Assembly (NCBI GenBank): GCA_000181795.3
Contig: CM012953.1
Coordinates: forward strand, 17,812,378 to 17,876,377
Origin: Trichinella spiralis
Taxonomy: Eukaryota > Nematoda > Enoplea > Trichinellida > Trichinellidae
Direction of reading: 5' to 3'
Length of the DNA stretch: 64,000 bases
Of the stretch, positions 14,083 to 26,352 are shown one piece after another; within the stretch, counting starts at the first letter, position 1; the number at the start of each line of letters is the position of its first letter. The translations under genes and the position numbers were made by a program. The notes under the pieces were generated by a model, which was not told where the DNA came from, made no database searches, and saw nothing but the letters and a program-made list of their open reading frames with translations.

Positions 14083-14317
14083 TGAAAACTACTAACCTTG
14101 GCTTATAAGCAATTTTAACAGCTTAAGTTTGAAAAAAAACATTATCATTATTATTTTATATAAATTTTTATTTTTCTTTTAAAGTATCTTTCCTTTTCTG
14201 AATTATGGAATATTGCATTCAATCAAACAGAATGGATACGTCTATTATTATGTCAAATTTACAGCAAATTTCAAATACAATTTTACATGGGCATTCTGCA
14301 AATTTTACAAAAGTTTA

Positions 14318-14497
14318 TTAAAAAATTTTCTGTTCTAGTAAAATAAAATGAAGCTTTGAAAGAGCTTGCCGCTGCTGGGCTACTTGCACACGTTGTTGTT
14401 GTTGTTGTAGGTGCTAGAGGAAAAGTAATAAAATAAGCGAGATTATTTTTGATTGCTTAACTTCAAGAAGCTCAGAATTGGATTGGCATGTTGCCAT
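14318..14497 (-). CDS. Possible two-exon Gln-rich micro-protein (about 44 aa)
   Basis: Exon 1 (14497-14462) encodes MATCQSNSELLE. It is preceded within 2 nt by attttcag, a typical nematode acceptor or trans-splice site. A 48-nt intron with GT...CTCTAG ends leads to exon 2 (14413-14318), which encodes HLQQQQQRVQVAQQRQALSK and a short tail. The phase is maintained and the predicted protein is a Gln-rich helix. No homologue is recognised. The trinucleotide repeat that encodes the Gln run is a reason for caution. Confidence 0.3.
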
Positions 14498-14606
14498 TGC
14501 TGAAAATATGTTCAAGCTTATTTATTTAAAAAAGAAAAAGAAGCAATTCTTTAACAAATCGAACAAGCAAGATGTGTTGATGATGGGCTGAACAAAAAGC
14601 AAAATA

Positions 14607-14882
14607 CTAGCTGAAAGTGCAGCAGCAGCAGCAGCACATTGCCAGATTCTGGAAACTTTTGTCTTTCTTTTCCATGCCTGCATCAAATAAACAGCCGTCA
14701 CATTTCAATCTGTCATTTGCATGCTTGGAATGAATGATGGTGATCATTTCATTTTCATTTATTCCGAAATCGTTATAGCCATCAGAGTTCATCAGCACAA
14801 TCATCACATCATCATCATCATCATCATCATCATCGTCATCTGGACAATCAGTTGAGAAAATCTCCAGAAAGTAGCCTCTCAA
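14607..14882 (-). other. Poly-Asp/poly-Cys reading frame over CAT and CAG repeats, doubtful
   Basis: The minus-strand frame encodes an Asp run, then VMIVLMNSDGYNDFGINENE and a polar segment, then a Cys run. The homopolymers come from a (CAT)n microsatellite at about 14,803-14,833 and a CAG tract at 14,620-14,637. The middle 60 residues are not low complexity, so it may be an exon, but no splice partner or family was identified. Confidence 0.2.
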
Positions 14883-15475
14883 AAAAAGAAGTAAACGCTT
14901 TTCTTTCTTTTTTTCTTAAAAATTTTTTAAATACATTTTCAATAGCTCATACAAATTTATACATTAAATAGAATGAAATGCATAAAGAATGCATTTCTTT
15001 TCAACTGACACTTTTATCTCACATTTTCTTAGATGTATGTATCTATATATTAGTTTCAGTTTGATAAAGAAGAAAGAAAAATTCAAACTCATTTCATCAC
15101 ATATTTTAATTTCATGTATTCTTTGCTGAACATCTTTAAAAATTTGCTAACTCATTCATTATTGATGACAAGCCATCAGTTGTATACAAAATCAGTCAGT
15201 AGATAAATTTAAAATATGAAAATTCAATGCAGTTTAAAATTATGGTTGTATATGCAACTTGTGTTTTGAAATTATTCATTGAGCTAACGGCGCTGGTCTG
15301 TAATTGTTAACAAGGCCGATTGTATAACTTTCAGCAAATGTTGATGTGTAAAATGAAATTGAATCATCTTTTGAGTTTTAAATATTGAAATGATTCATTC
15401 ATTTTCAACTTTCAACAGAAATGCAGATGTTTCAATTAAAAATTTGGATACTTTTATGTAAATTTTTTACAGATT

Positions 15476-15664
15476 TTATGCTAATTTTGTTTTCAACAGA
15501 TGAAGAATGCTGTTGAGAGAATTGTTCAACAGTTTTTGTTCTTGTATCTCGTGCTTTTTTGTTGGCTTTACATATTCGGCAACATTACTTCCACTGCCCT
15601 TGAAGTTTTCGCTAAACTGAACACCAACCAATATTATACAATGAATGAATGAAAACATCCGCAT
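15476..15664 (-). CDS. Possible small secreted peptide (62 aa)
   Basis: An ATG frame starts MRMFSFIHCIILVGVQF, which resembles a signal peptide. A short polar segment with KPTKKHEIQEQK follows. There are no paired cysteines and no family was recognised. It could be a single-exon peptide gene, the first exon of a longer minus-strand gene, or a chance frame in AT-rich DNA. Confidence 0.3.
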   Translation of the reverse strand: MRMFSFIHCIILVGVQFSENFKGSGSNVAEYVKPTKKHEIQEQKLLNNSLNSILHLLKTKLA

Positions 15665-17079
15665 TTTTAACTTACATCAAGCATGGTGTAAAAATTGAAC
15701 ACTGTTAACTGGTGAAATTTTATTGTTGATAATGGTTCATTTGCTTTTGCTTCTTTCATTTTTTTTCTTTATTTAATTTTATTCCTCGAGCGATAACATC
15801 CATATTTGTTTATGTAAATTTTATGGAAAACTGATTTTGCGCTCTGATTTCCAGTGACATTGTTTCAGAATGTGAAAGAAAATCTACTGAAAATTTTGTC
15901 ACTGTCATTTTGTCACGTCATTTTTTTGAAAAGATAAAACTGTAATTTTTAACTGTAATACTTTGTTCATAAGCATAATTTCCATCTCATCAGATTGAAT
16001 TTGTCATCTTACATATTGTTTGTGTTACGGTAAAGTATGATTTAAATTTTGAAAGGATTTTTTTCGCTTATTTAATAAATGAAAGAAGCAAATAATAATA
16101 TAACTGATTAACTTTTTGAAGTTATTTTTCAAACTGGATACTATAAAAAGGGAGTTACTGATGGCATTTGCTATTACAATCTTTAATTGACAACAGCTGT
16201 AAGAAGAGAACTTTCTCATCAAGGGAAATGAGTTGCTTTTTTTGAAAAGCACACAAACAGACAAACAAACTTGCAGCATGAATTTTTCAGTTTCAGTTGG
16301 ACGCTTTTGATGAATTACTTCAAAAAATTTTTCATGTAATAATTTATTGAAATTTGTTGATGCAATTGTGAAAAAGAAACAGCTTGTGAACCTGTCCATT
16401 GATGTTAAAAGCAAAAGTTTGAAATTGTTGCATTTTTCTTTTGCTTATTTATCAAAAATAAGGCTTTCTCAGCTGTTGTATGTAGTAGAAACACACATCT
16501 TTATTGATATTTCAATTTCTTTAAACTTCTTTACTGTGTGCTTGTTTTCAAATTTGGTCCTTCATCATGTAATATGAGCTGTACGTGTATTTTTTTAAAA
16601 AAATATTTTGAATAATTTTTCCAAATATAAATTAACTACAAAAAATTAAAAAATTGTAAGAAGAAAAGTTTCACATTTTGATTGTATTATGTATGTATGT
16701 ATGTATGATATGTTGTGTTCTGGTCAGAGTGATTTGTCCTTCGCCTGAAGCCGAGCAGCAAGAATAATTTCATTTTGTGCAATAATTATTCAAGGTCAGT
16801 TTTGAAATGAGGATTCATCATGCATGCATGGCAATAACGAAACAAAACGAAAAGATAAGTCAAGTTCAAAACAATTTATTAAATGATTAAATTTTCATTT
16901 TCTGTTTTGCAATTTTTTAACTATTCATTTGTGCATGATGACCATGAATAAAAAAGAACGTCCATTAGTTGGTCAATAATATTTTATCAGTTTGGTTTCT
17001 ACTTGTTTGATTGTTTGTTAATCTTTATTCAAAGCTATTTCATACTATAAATGGAAAAGAGTAGAAAACAAGGCTAGGC
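15665..17079. other. AT-rich intergenic DNA upstream of the GLI gene
   Basis: No supported gene. A GTAT tetranucleotide run lies at about 16,690-16,707. Scattered short frames lack motifs. Confidence 0.5.
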
Positions 17080-17087
17080 TATATAAA
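17080..17087 (+). promoter_or_regulatory. TATA-box candidate for the GLI/Ci/TRA-1 gene
   Basis: tatataaa lies at the left edge of a locally GC-richer block (17,080-17,570) containing CT/CA-rich runs, a nine-G tract (about 17,345-17,353) and a CpG-containing segment at 17,460-17,560. It is about 720 nt upstream of the chosen start codon. Its position fits a core promoter, but transcription start is not visible in sequence. Confidence 0.4.
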
Positions 17088-17800
17088 CGAGGAGAGAAAG
17101 AAGTGCGCCAACTTTCTCTTTCACGTCTTCTGTCCCAGTGTGTGTGTGTGTCAGGGTTGATTTTATCGGCCACAGAAAAGCAGAGACTCGCAGCACAACA
17201 GAGCAGCTGTTGCAGCTTTATAAGAAAATTTGAACCACACACACACGCTGAAAAGCACACATCCACCACACAAAGAAAGCAGAGAAAAAAGGAAAGTTAT
17301 GATACTTGACAGACGGCGGAAATTGTTCACCGAAAGGAGAAAAGGGGGGGGGGGAAGAAAGAAAAAAAATGATGATTATAAGGAAAAAATTAAAAATTAT
17401 TTTTCACTCATTTGGCCTGAATGTTGTATGGCTCAGTGGGCATGCACTGAACGATGATTGGTCGCTTGTGGGCGATCACATGACGACCGCCCTCTGTTGA
17501 GTCGCGCACTTTGGCCGCATTGCCGCGAGTGACGGAGGTGAAGCGGTCGCGTGCCTTTGACACCTTTCACTGTTTGTTCTGTTCAAAATTTTCAATTTTA
17601 CTATGATTATGATGATGATTATAATTATTGTATTTATTTTATTGCTCATTGCTTTGCAAACTTTGAAAAATTGTTGCAATTTTTTCTTGCAGATGATTCA
17701 TTCATGATAATGAACGCGCTACAGTTTCATTTTGTTTCATTTTCAGTTACAGAACAAAAGATAAGTATTGGAAATAACGGTAGTTGAATCTAAACTACAG

Positions 17801-20800
17801 ATGGAATGCGACGATGCAACTTCAAAAAAGATGCCAAAATTATCTCTTGAAGCGACAGAACAAGAACACCAACAACCACAACGCCAACCACCACCAATAC
17901 AGCAATTGCCACTGCAGCAACCATCATTACCACGACCACCAGAGCAACAACAGATATTACGATCTGCTTTTTCTGTGCCGGCTGCTGCTATTATGCGTTC
18001 AAACAGCGGGATGAGCGGTTATGGTAACAGTCCACCAGTGCCAGGTTTGCATCCATTTGGTATGATAATTAGATGTATACTTTTTTCCATAAATTTTCTC
18101 TCACACAGGGTGGATATGCTCATATTTTTTGATCTGGCCATTTATTGTCTTTCCTTTTTTTTCTCTTCTTTTATTTTTTTCTTCTTTATCTCTCTTACTG
18201 CCGCCGTGACCGCCAGTCAGGTGCCATTCAATAGAACAAAGCCGATGGATTTTCGGTCTTTCTCCTTCTTTTCTGTCTCTCACCGGGGTCGCCGTAACAT
18301 GCGCGCGGGTTTCTTTTTTTTCCAGTACAATAGAGCCGCCTGTTTGCTCGACCCTTGTCTCCACTGACGCTTCCATTAATTACAATACATGTATTTTTCT
18401 CATATGCAGTTGGACACACACACACACACACAGACACACATACGTACATGCATATCTGTGTATCACTACGGTCTGACTTTAGTGTAAAATGAAAAGAGTA
18501 ACAGCAAAGCAACTTATTCTTTATTTATTATTAATTGTTATATTCGAAATTAATTTTTTTCTCAAATGTATTACGTTTCTTCTCTCAGTACAGTACAGTA
18601 CAATATTCTGCTGCAGTAAAGCTTCTTTTGCGTAATTGTTTTATTCCAAAAGGTTCATCCATTGTCTGTCCTTTGTTATAATGTTTTTTTTCTTTTTTGC
18701 TTATCTCTCTCTCTTTGTTGCCGCCTGGCCTGCTGTCTTGGTCATCAATCATAACGGTTGCGCTAGATAGCTGACAAGTTGAGATGATGGCTACTTTGTC
18801 TGATCAAGCGGCCCGCAGTCATTCTTCATAAGACTTTTTCATTTTCTATTTTTATTTACCACTCCTATAGGAAAATTATTAATCGAATTATTTTTTTTGA
18901 TATCTTCCATTTATCATTTTTATAATTCCTATTTGTTTGTTAATAATAATTTTTTTTGTTTTTCTCTTTCTTTCTCTTGCCCGACCGAATGACCGGCATA
19001 TCGGCAAAACTAATTAAGCGGAAAAAATTGACACAGTGCAGATCTTTTTTTGTCTCTTCTCGACCCGACGCGGGGGACGACGTCTACCGTATTATTATTA
19101 GCATTATTATTCCTATTATTATTATTATTATTATTATTGTCCTTTTCTGCTATTATCCATCTGCATCTCAAAAAAAGGAAAGGAAAGAAGGAGAAAAACA
19201 TGTCAACAGCAATACCAACGCAGTAGCCTTATTATTATTATTATCAAAGATTAATTTTTATTTTTTCAGGTTATTTTTGTTTTCCTCGCTATCTATGAAA
19301 TAGAAAACTTTAAATTTTAAATAAAAGCCAAATTCCATCAGCATATATCAAATGATCCGAACAATTATTGTTAGAGAAAAAAGCTTCTTTTTTATTCCAT
19401 TGTTTTCAATCCAATCAAGTTTAGTTTTTATTTTGCTTTACTAAAAGGAATTTTTCAAAATCAGGATATGTTAAATTGTATAAAATTTATATATTGATGC
19501 TTTCATTTGAGAAAGCATATTTTTGCAAAAAATATTTTATGCATGTGGCAGTGAGAATTGTTTTCTGAAATAATTTTTGAATTAAAACATTTTTTAAGAT
19601 TATTATTATGTTTGCTTTCCATTTCAAATTTTTTTTTACAATTCAATCTTTTGTTTTCAGCTTTATTATTAATAATATTTTGTTTGTCATTGTGCCGAAT
19701 ATGTTCATCAGTTATTGGCTTATTGTTTTCACTTTAAAATTCGTCAAGTTTTCCCAATTTCAAAGCACGAAGCTAATAGTTTCAGATGGGTTTATTTTTA
19801 ATTTTCCAATATATATTCAATAGTGAAATTGATTAATAAGCAGCATGTTGTCATTGGGATACCAGTTTGTCTAATGATGATGATGATGATGATGATGATG
19901 ATGCGTCAGTTGATTTGGCTAGAAAGCTTTGGTTTTTTCTTATTTCGACAGTTCATATTCAATTGCTTGAATATTTAAAAAGCATTTATTTTTAAAATAG
20001 AAATTGAAAATTGTTAATGAATTGAACCACATTTTCTCATATGCTTTTTTTATTTTCTACAAAATTCAGAATGCAGAAAAGTGTTTTGTACGAAATAGGA
20101 TAACCATAATCGTTGATGATATTATTTTAATCTATATAGTTCGTATAATAATTATTCTCTATCTCCCTATCTATCATCTATCAGTGTGTGTGTGTGCGTA
20201 TGTATCGAATCAGAAGCTATTGAAGAATACTGACAATGAAAATGGGAAACGGTTTCCTGTCTATGTAAACAGTGCACTGCTTCAAAGATGGAGGTCAGAT
20301 TGTTCGTGACGCCCAACTCCGCTCTGCTTCAGGTTGTCGTTGACCTACAGTTTGACCAGACTTTACGAGGCAATGAATGCTACCTTTTCTCTTTTATGAT
20401 GGATATTGTCTGACCCCACGCTAAGATTGCCCTTAGCAATTATGTGCTTGTCGGCAAAGGAGCCTGACTGCCTGCCTGCTATTGCTGGTGGTGCTAGTGC
20501 AGCAGCAGCAGCAGCAGCACTCTGCTACTTTCCCTCGACTCTTGTCTCACGTGATCCGTTTGCATTTATTAGCATTGGATCCAAGAATGATTTTTTTTTC
20601 CATTTTACAACTTGTATCTTCTTGGCAATGCTTGCAATTTGATTTTTTTGCTCATTCAATTTCTACTTTCCCTATCTTGTTTTATCTTATCACTTGTTTG
20701 GGTTTCACTTTTTACAATCAAAAAAGCAATTTTATTTTTATTCAGTGATAAAAAATTGCACTGCTTATTTTCTTCTTATCCTGCTCAACAAGCAGTTGTA

Positions 20801-23800
20801 TCTGGTGGAAGAAAATTGCTCGACAATTATAGCAAACTAATTGGTCAGCGATCGACTTTGCGTATATATAATTTCTGTTTGCAAATTTGATGAGTATTTC
20901 TTTGATTGAAAGTCTAAAAGAAAAAAAAATATACATATGTATAAGCGCTGAATTTTGTCCCGTTGACATTTTAACTTTGATTAGTTTTAAAATTTGCTTG
21001 TGTTTCAATTTACAACGTTTTCATTTTTTTTCAGTTTTTCCGCTTGCACCATTTAACTTGCCGGGGGCTGTGAACACTCAGTTGCCATCGTCGTCGACGT
21101 TAACCGCTGAAGGATCAGCAATTTCAAACGGGCAGTTGGATTTTATGGCATTTCTGGCAAAGCAGAACGCTGACAATTTTCTTGGGTAAAAAAAAGAAAT
21201 AAAGGCGCACATTAAATTTAAGTTCAAAAAATTATATTTTCATTTTTAGTCAGCTGAATAATGCAACAGCAGCAGCAGCAGCAGCAGCAACAACAACAGC
21301 AACAATGCCAAATAGCTCACCCAATCATTGGACATCGTTGATCAATTTGGAAAACGACAATCGAATGTCCGTTGTTCATCAAACCGCTCCAGCACTACCT
21401 GCAGCTGCTTATTTCAATTCACTGCTTTTATTGAATCCAGGCGCCTTTTATCCTTCTGCATTTTCTCCTGCAGTTTCAACTATCGAAAGTAGTTTTATTC
21501 TTCTTCTTTTTATATTTATTTATTTATTTAAATAAAATTATTCTCTTCGTAGCTCCTATTGTTGCTCACGCACCAGTAGTTTCTCAGTCTCCATTTCCCA
21601 ACAGCCGCAAACGACCACTTTCCAGTTCGCCCGGTTTTGATCTATTTGCGTTATCATTAAATGAAGCTTTGCGCAGCAGCACATCTTCATTGTTTCAACG
21701 AGGAAGCCGCAATTCGAGAAGTTCTTCTGTCGGTAGCAGTTGGTCCACCGGCCATAATTCAGTTTCAGGTATACATTTTTTAACCGACAGTATAATAATT
21801 GTATTGTTGTCTTTAATATTAAAAAAAGTAAACAATCCTTTCAGAATCACCAACTGCCTTCAGTCCAACAGCAGCAGCAGCTTGTGCTGCAGCAGCGGCA
21901 GCAGCAGCCGCAGCGGCGGCAAATCCACTACTGTATTCACTCTGGCCAGCTGCTGCTCCAAATCCGGCTGCTCCATCGACAGCACTGGCTCAGTCACCAT
22001 TTAGAATGTGTCCAATACAATTTCCAAACGGCTTTTTACCACATGCATTGCCACCGACGCAAGAAACCACTTTGGTTTTTCCTGCTGCAGCTAACAATAC
22101 AGCAGCTTTGACATTGATCAACAATAACGCTACTACTGAAAATGTTGTCGAAGTTGGAAAAAATTGTCAAACAAATGAAAACAGTGCAACGACGAGCACA
22201 ACAATACTAGCAGAAATGAAATCACCACCACTGCCATCAGCAGCAGCAACAACAACAGAAGCAGCAACAGCACCAACAACATCAGCTGCAGCAGAGGCTG
22301 TCGATTGGTCTTCGAATAAAGAGGCGACGGAAACTTCCACAAACGGCAATGCAACTGCCTCTGCTACAATAGCAAATGCTAATGAACAGCAGCCTGTGGC
22401 AGTGGAATCGAATTTAGACGTAGTAACGATGGCTAGTCCGATATCAGCCCAGGGTGAAGAGAAAGAAGAGCCAGAATTTGTCCAAACACATTGCTTTTGG
22501 GACGGCTGTTACAAAAATCATGCTACACAGGGGCAGCTTATTCAGGTAAGCTTAAATTTCAACAAGTTCATCTGTTGACAATACTGATCGATAGAAAGAA
22601 AGAACAAATTGAAAAAAATTATTATCCCATATTATCAAATTTTTTATTGATTTTGGTTTTTCAGCATGTTCTTGAAAATCACATTGAAACACCCGATCGA
22701 GTGTACGTGTGTCGTTGGCGTGATTGCAGTCGTGAACGAAAGCCATTCAAAGCTAGATATATGCTTGTTGTGCACATGCGTCGACATACTGGAGAGAAGC
22801 CACATCGTTGTCAAGCAAGTGCAATATTTTTTCATATCTAGATAGATATCTGGTTAACTCTTCAAACTTTTTTTTTTCTCTCTCTCTCTCTCCTCTTTTC
22901 TATTACTATGTGTGGTTGTGTGTGTCTACAGGACGATAATCATTGTATTGTTTTTATTTTTAGTTTTTGCATTGCAACAAAGCATACAGTCGACTTGAAA
23001 ATTTGAAAACTCATTTACGCTCACATACTGGCGAGAAGCCTTACAGTTGTGAATTTCCTGGATGTCAGAAACGCTTTACAAACGCTTCAGATCGAGCTAA
23101 GCATCAAAATCGAACTCATTCAGATGAGGTTCAGTCACGCAGAGTTCTTTTGTATATTTTTATTCAAATTAAAATTCAAATTGAATTCCATTTGCAGAAG
23201 CCATATTTATGCCCAGTACCAAATTGCGATAAGCGCTACACTGATCCAAGTTCATTGCGAAAGCATATGAAAACAACGCATGGTGAAGAATCATTGAGCA
23301 AGTACAAACGAGGCAAGAAAATGAAATGCAATCCACCTTTGGAAGAAAGCAACGGGTTGTTACAGTGTTTATGCAGAAAATTTTCCTACGAAACATTTCT
23401 TTATGAAAGTCATTTTCAGATTTGAAACACAAAACGGGGGTTATTCTGGAAGTGGACATGATTCTTTCAGTCCAAATGGAAATGGACCTTTTGCTGGTAC
23501 GAGTATTGTTACAGAAACTAGACCTAACAATACGGCGAATACAAATACAGGTAATACCCAAAGTCCAAAAAATGGTGGCAGTAATCAAGAAGTAAGTCAA
23601 AGTTAATAATGTGCTGTTATAACGTATCATGTATATATTTGGATCGTTGCGTTTTATGTTTTAGTTTTTAATTCCATCAGATTCGCCTCAAAAAATTGAC
23701 AGCGGAGTAGAAATAAACTCTCATCATGCACGTTATGTAGATGACGCGTCTACCGTAGCAGATAGTGGCATTTTTATGTCATTTTTACATGAAGTATGTG

Positions 23801-25833
23801 CTTTTTTATTTTCAAATTGGAAAATAATTTATAAAAAAAGTTTATCTATAAATTAAAAAAATATTTTTTTAACAGCAACTTGTTCCCATGTCTGAAGAAA
23901 TTGCTGTCGGTTTTGACGATTCTGCTTCTCAATCTGGCCGACCAAATTATAGACCCATAGAAAGCAGTGTGCATCATGCCAACCTGAAATCAGTACATGT
24001 TCATCAATCCAGAAGTTCAAATTCTGCCGGTCGTGTTTCAGGTATAAAGAAAGTTGCTTACTTTTCTTACATATATTTTGTCTTCTTTGCAATATGATTG
24101 ATTATTTGTTCTTTGATTTTTAGCTTATGTTGCCAACCAGCCATTTTCTGCATTTTGCAATACGCTGACAGATGCGGGCAATTTTGAAGATGTTGCATCA
24201 ATACGTTATGCTAATGACAGTAATTTGCAATTTTTCTACAATTTTTTTCTACCTGTACTATTCTCTCTCTATATATATATGTGTGTGTGTGTTTCTAGGT
24301 GCGAGCTATTCTGTTGAAAATGTTTCATATCGTTCAGCGGCTGCTCCGCCGACGCCGCCGCCGCCATCGCCAATTCCACCGCCTGAAGTATGGCAAAAAT
24401 CAGCAAACAGAATGGCGGATGCAGCTTTTGAATCAAAAAGGCATAATAGCACAAAAATATTGCTGAAAGACGGCCTGCTGTTGCCAGTTGTAAACGATTC
24501 TTTGCCACTGAATGAGTCTCTTGGTAAAGAGATGCATGACGATGTCTGCATAGCAACTGAACAGAATTTGTTGAACCGACCTCGAACTGTGTGTATGGAT
24601 ACCAGCGACGATAGTATGAATTATGTCGCCAGACCGAAGAGCGCTGCTGCTACGCCAGTTATAATGACAGCGTGTCAGTGCTGTCGATCAAATGGAATGT
24701 TGGTACGGATGCAAGAAAATGCAGCAGTTGTTCAGGGTGCATTTAATGTCGGCGGACAAATAATGCCGACTCCATGTTCCAATCATTGCAATTGTTCAGC
24801 CTGTGTACCGAAAGTTGGAGGAGGAATGCAGCCTGCATACTGTGTTGTTCATCATCAGGTACAGAATAATCAAGAAAAACACAGTTCAGCATTTGCTTGT
24901 TGTGGAAATCCGCCGCCGTTCATGATGGTGACATCATGCTGCCGGTGCCAGTCAGCCGGATTTTGCTCTTGTGGATTGAACATTTATGACAGTCGAATGA
25001 ATTTCCATGATCAGCGACCGACATCAGCTTATGGTTGTCTGAATAACAACTGTGCGCAACGTGTGGTGCATCAAGATGCAAGAAGATCTGTTCAAAATGA
25101 TTACACTGCACATGCAGAACAACAACAACAACAAGGATATTTCGCCCCGATCCAGCATCAATATTATATGGGTTATCGAGAAAGCAACGTTGGTCAGTTG
25201 TCGCAACGTCCGTGTTCATATCAGCCACAGCAACATGCTTGTTGCATACCGCAATTCCACTGCAACGATGCTCTCACTGCTCCGAATTTTTCTGCGAACT
25301 TAGATATGCATTTATTGAACACATCTAATGAGCGAAATACATACCAAGCCTATTATGATTATGTCGCTCCAAGACAGGCTGTTCATTTGAATAGCATGCC
25401 ACCCCAGCAAGAAAGTGACCATCACCACGCGTCGTCTTCTGATAATACTGCTGTCTATAGTGTGAACGTAGCAAATACGGGTTCATCAGAGAACGGTGCA
25501 CCAGCGCCATCAGCAGCAGCAGCGGCACTTTATACATCTGTGAGCCATGGTTTGGTTGGTAATGTTGACCTGTCGTCAGGTTCAAACAACGTCTATACAC
25601 CAAGGCGTCCAGCATCTGCGGCTGTTTCAAATGACTACTATTTGCACCCGTGGTCACAGTCGGTTCAACGTACTCGCGTAGCTTCAGGTGATCAAGTTGC
25701 TGCTACAGAACACACAGACAGCAACAACGCTCTCGTATCAGATATTGCAACGTCGCTAACAGAGCTTCATTTGGACGGCAGTTTTATCGATGACGAGTGC
25801 AGTAATTACGACTCCGCTCAACCTGATGTTTAA
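17801..25833 (+). CDS. GLI/Cubitus interruptus/TRA-1 family zinc-finger transcription factor (13 exons, about 1,378 aa)
   Basis: Probable nuclear effector of Hedgehog-type signalling, or in nematodes the sex-determination factor TRA-1. Exons: 17801-18059, 21035-21185, 21250-21488, 21553-21768, 21845-22545, 22665-22814, 22964-23128, 23198-23355, 23420-23591, 23665-23793, 23876-24041, 24124-24219, 24299-25833; total 4,137 nt, all phases consistent. Five C2H2 fingers occupy about residues 505-680, with GLI signatures [51 protein letters not shown] and [10 protein letters not shown]. The upstream GLI motif [10 protein letters not shown] is at about residue 232. Poly-Ala and Thr/Ala runs occur in exons 3 and 5. 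The 2.98-kb first intron is much longer than the others. The intron after 22814 uses a GC donor. Exon 13 carries a Cys-rich region (about residues 990-1190). The ATG follows directly after ctacag. Other 5' exons are possible. Confidence 0.92.
18060..21034 (+). other. Long first intron of the GLI gene
   Basis: About 2,975 nt. Holds a CA repeat (18,413-18,435), ATT repeats near 19,090-19,140, a GAT repeat at about 19,876-19,902 and a CAG tract at 20,500-20,519. A frame around 20,406-20,600 encodes an Ala run similar in style to the gene's own poly-Ala but lacks clear splice ends. The size and position make it a candidate home for enhancers or an alternative promoter. Confidence 0.6.
22815..22963 (+). 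other. GC-AG intron within the zinc-finger array
   Basis: The donor reads caa|gcaagt and the acceptor ttttag. Only this choice restores the C-x4-C spacing of finger 3 (CQFLHC) in phase 0. No GT donor within reach gives a proper finger. Confidence 0.8.
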
Positions 25834-26296
25834 CGTTAATTGTTTATGTTATTTTTACCAATAATTATCATACCGGGTTGAAATTTACCTTTATATCTGT
25901 ATATTATCTATCTCTTTCTATCTATCTTTTATATATTATTTATTTATTTATTTATTTATTTATTCATATTTATGCTTTGTATACTTATGAATAGAGTACA
26001 AAAATACATAATTTATTTTGTATCTGTACATGCATATATATATATATATATGCGTGGCTATTTGTTTTTTCAAATAAAAACATTAAATTACAGAGAATGC
26101 AGTTTTTTGAGAAATGAAATTAATGTGTCAATTTAAGTTTTCATTTTATCGAACTGTACATTCACAAAAAGAATTGAAATAATTTAAGGAATTCCATTCA
26201 TTAGGAGGAGGATCTTCTGTCTGTCAGTTTTGAAAAGTATTAAATCGGCCAGATGCTTCACTTTTGCATGAATGAACATTACAATTGCTATCACTT

Positions 26297-26352
<56 letters not shown>

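Noticed and set aside
16025-16414. 129-residue minus-strand frame
   Set aside because: Low-complexity, Ser/Phe/Leu-rich, no signal or domain; likely chance.
17103-17500. Basic frames over 17,103-17,500 as coding exons of GLI
   Set aside because: They follow CA/GT and G runs, lack consistent splice phase, and fit a promoter/5' UTR better.
24269-25657. Several minus-strand frames opposite GLI exon 13
   Set aside because: Shadows of the coding strand; no motifs or splice logic.
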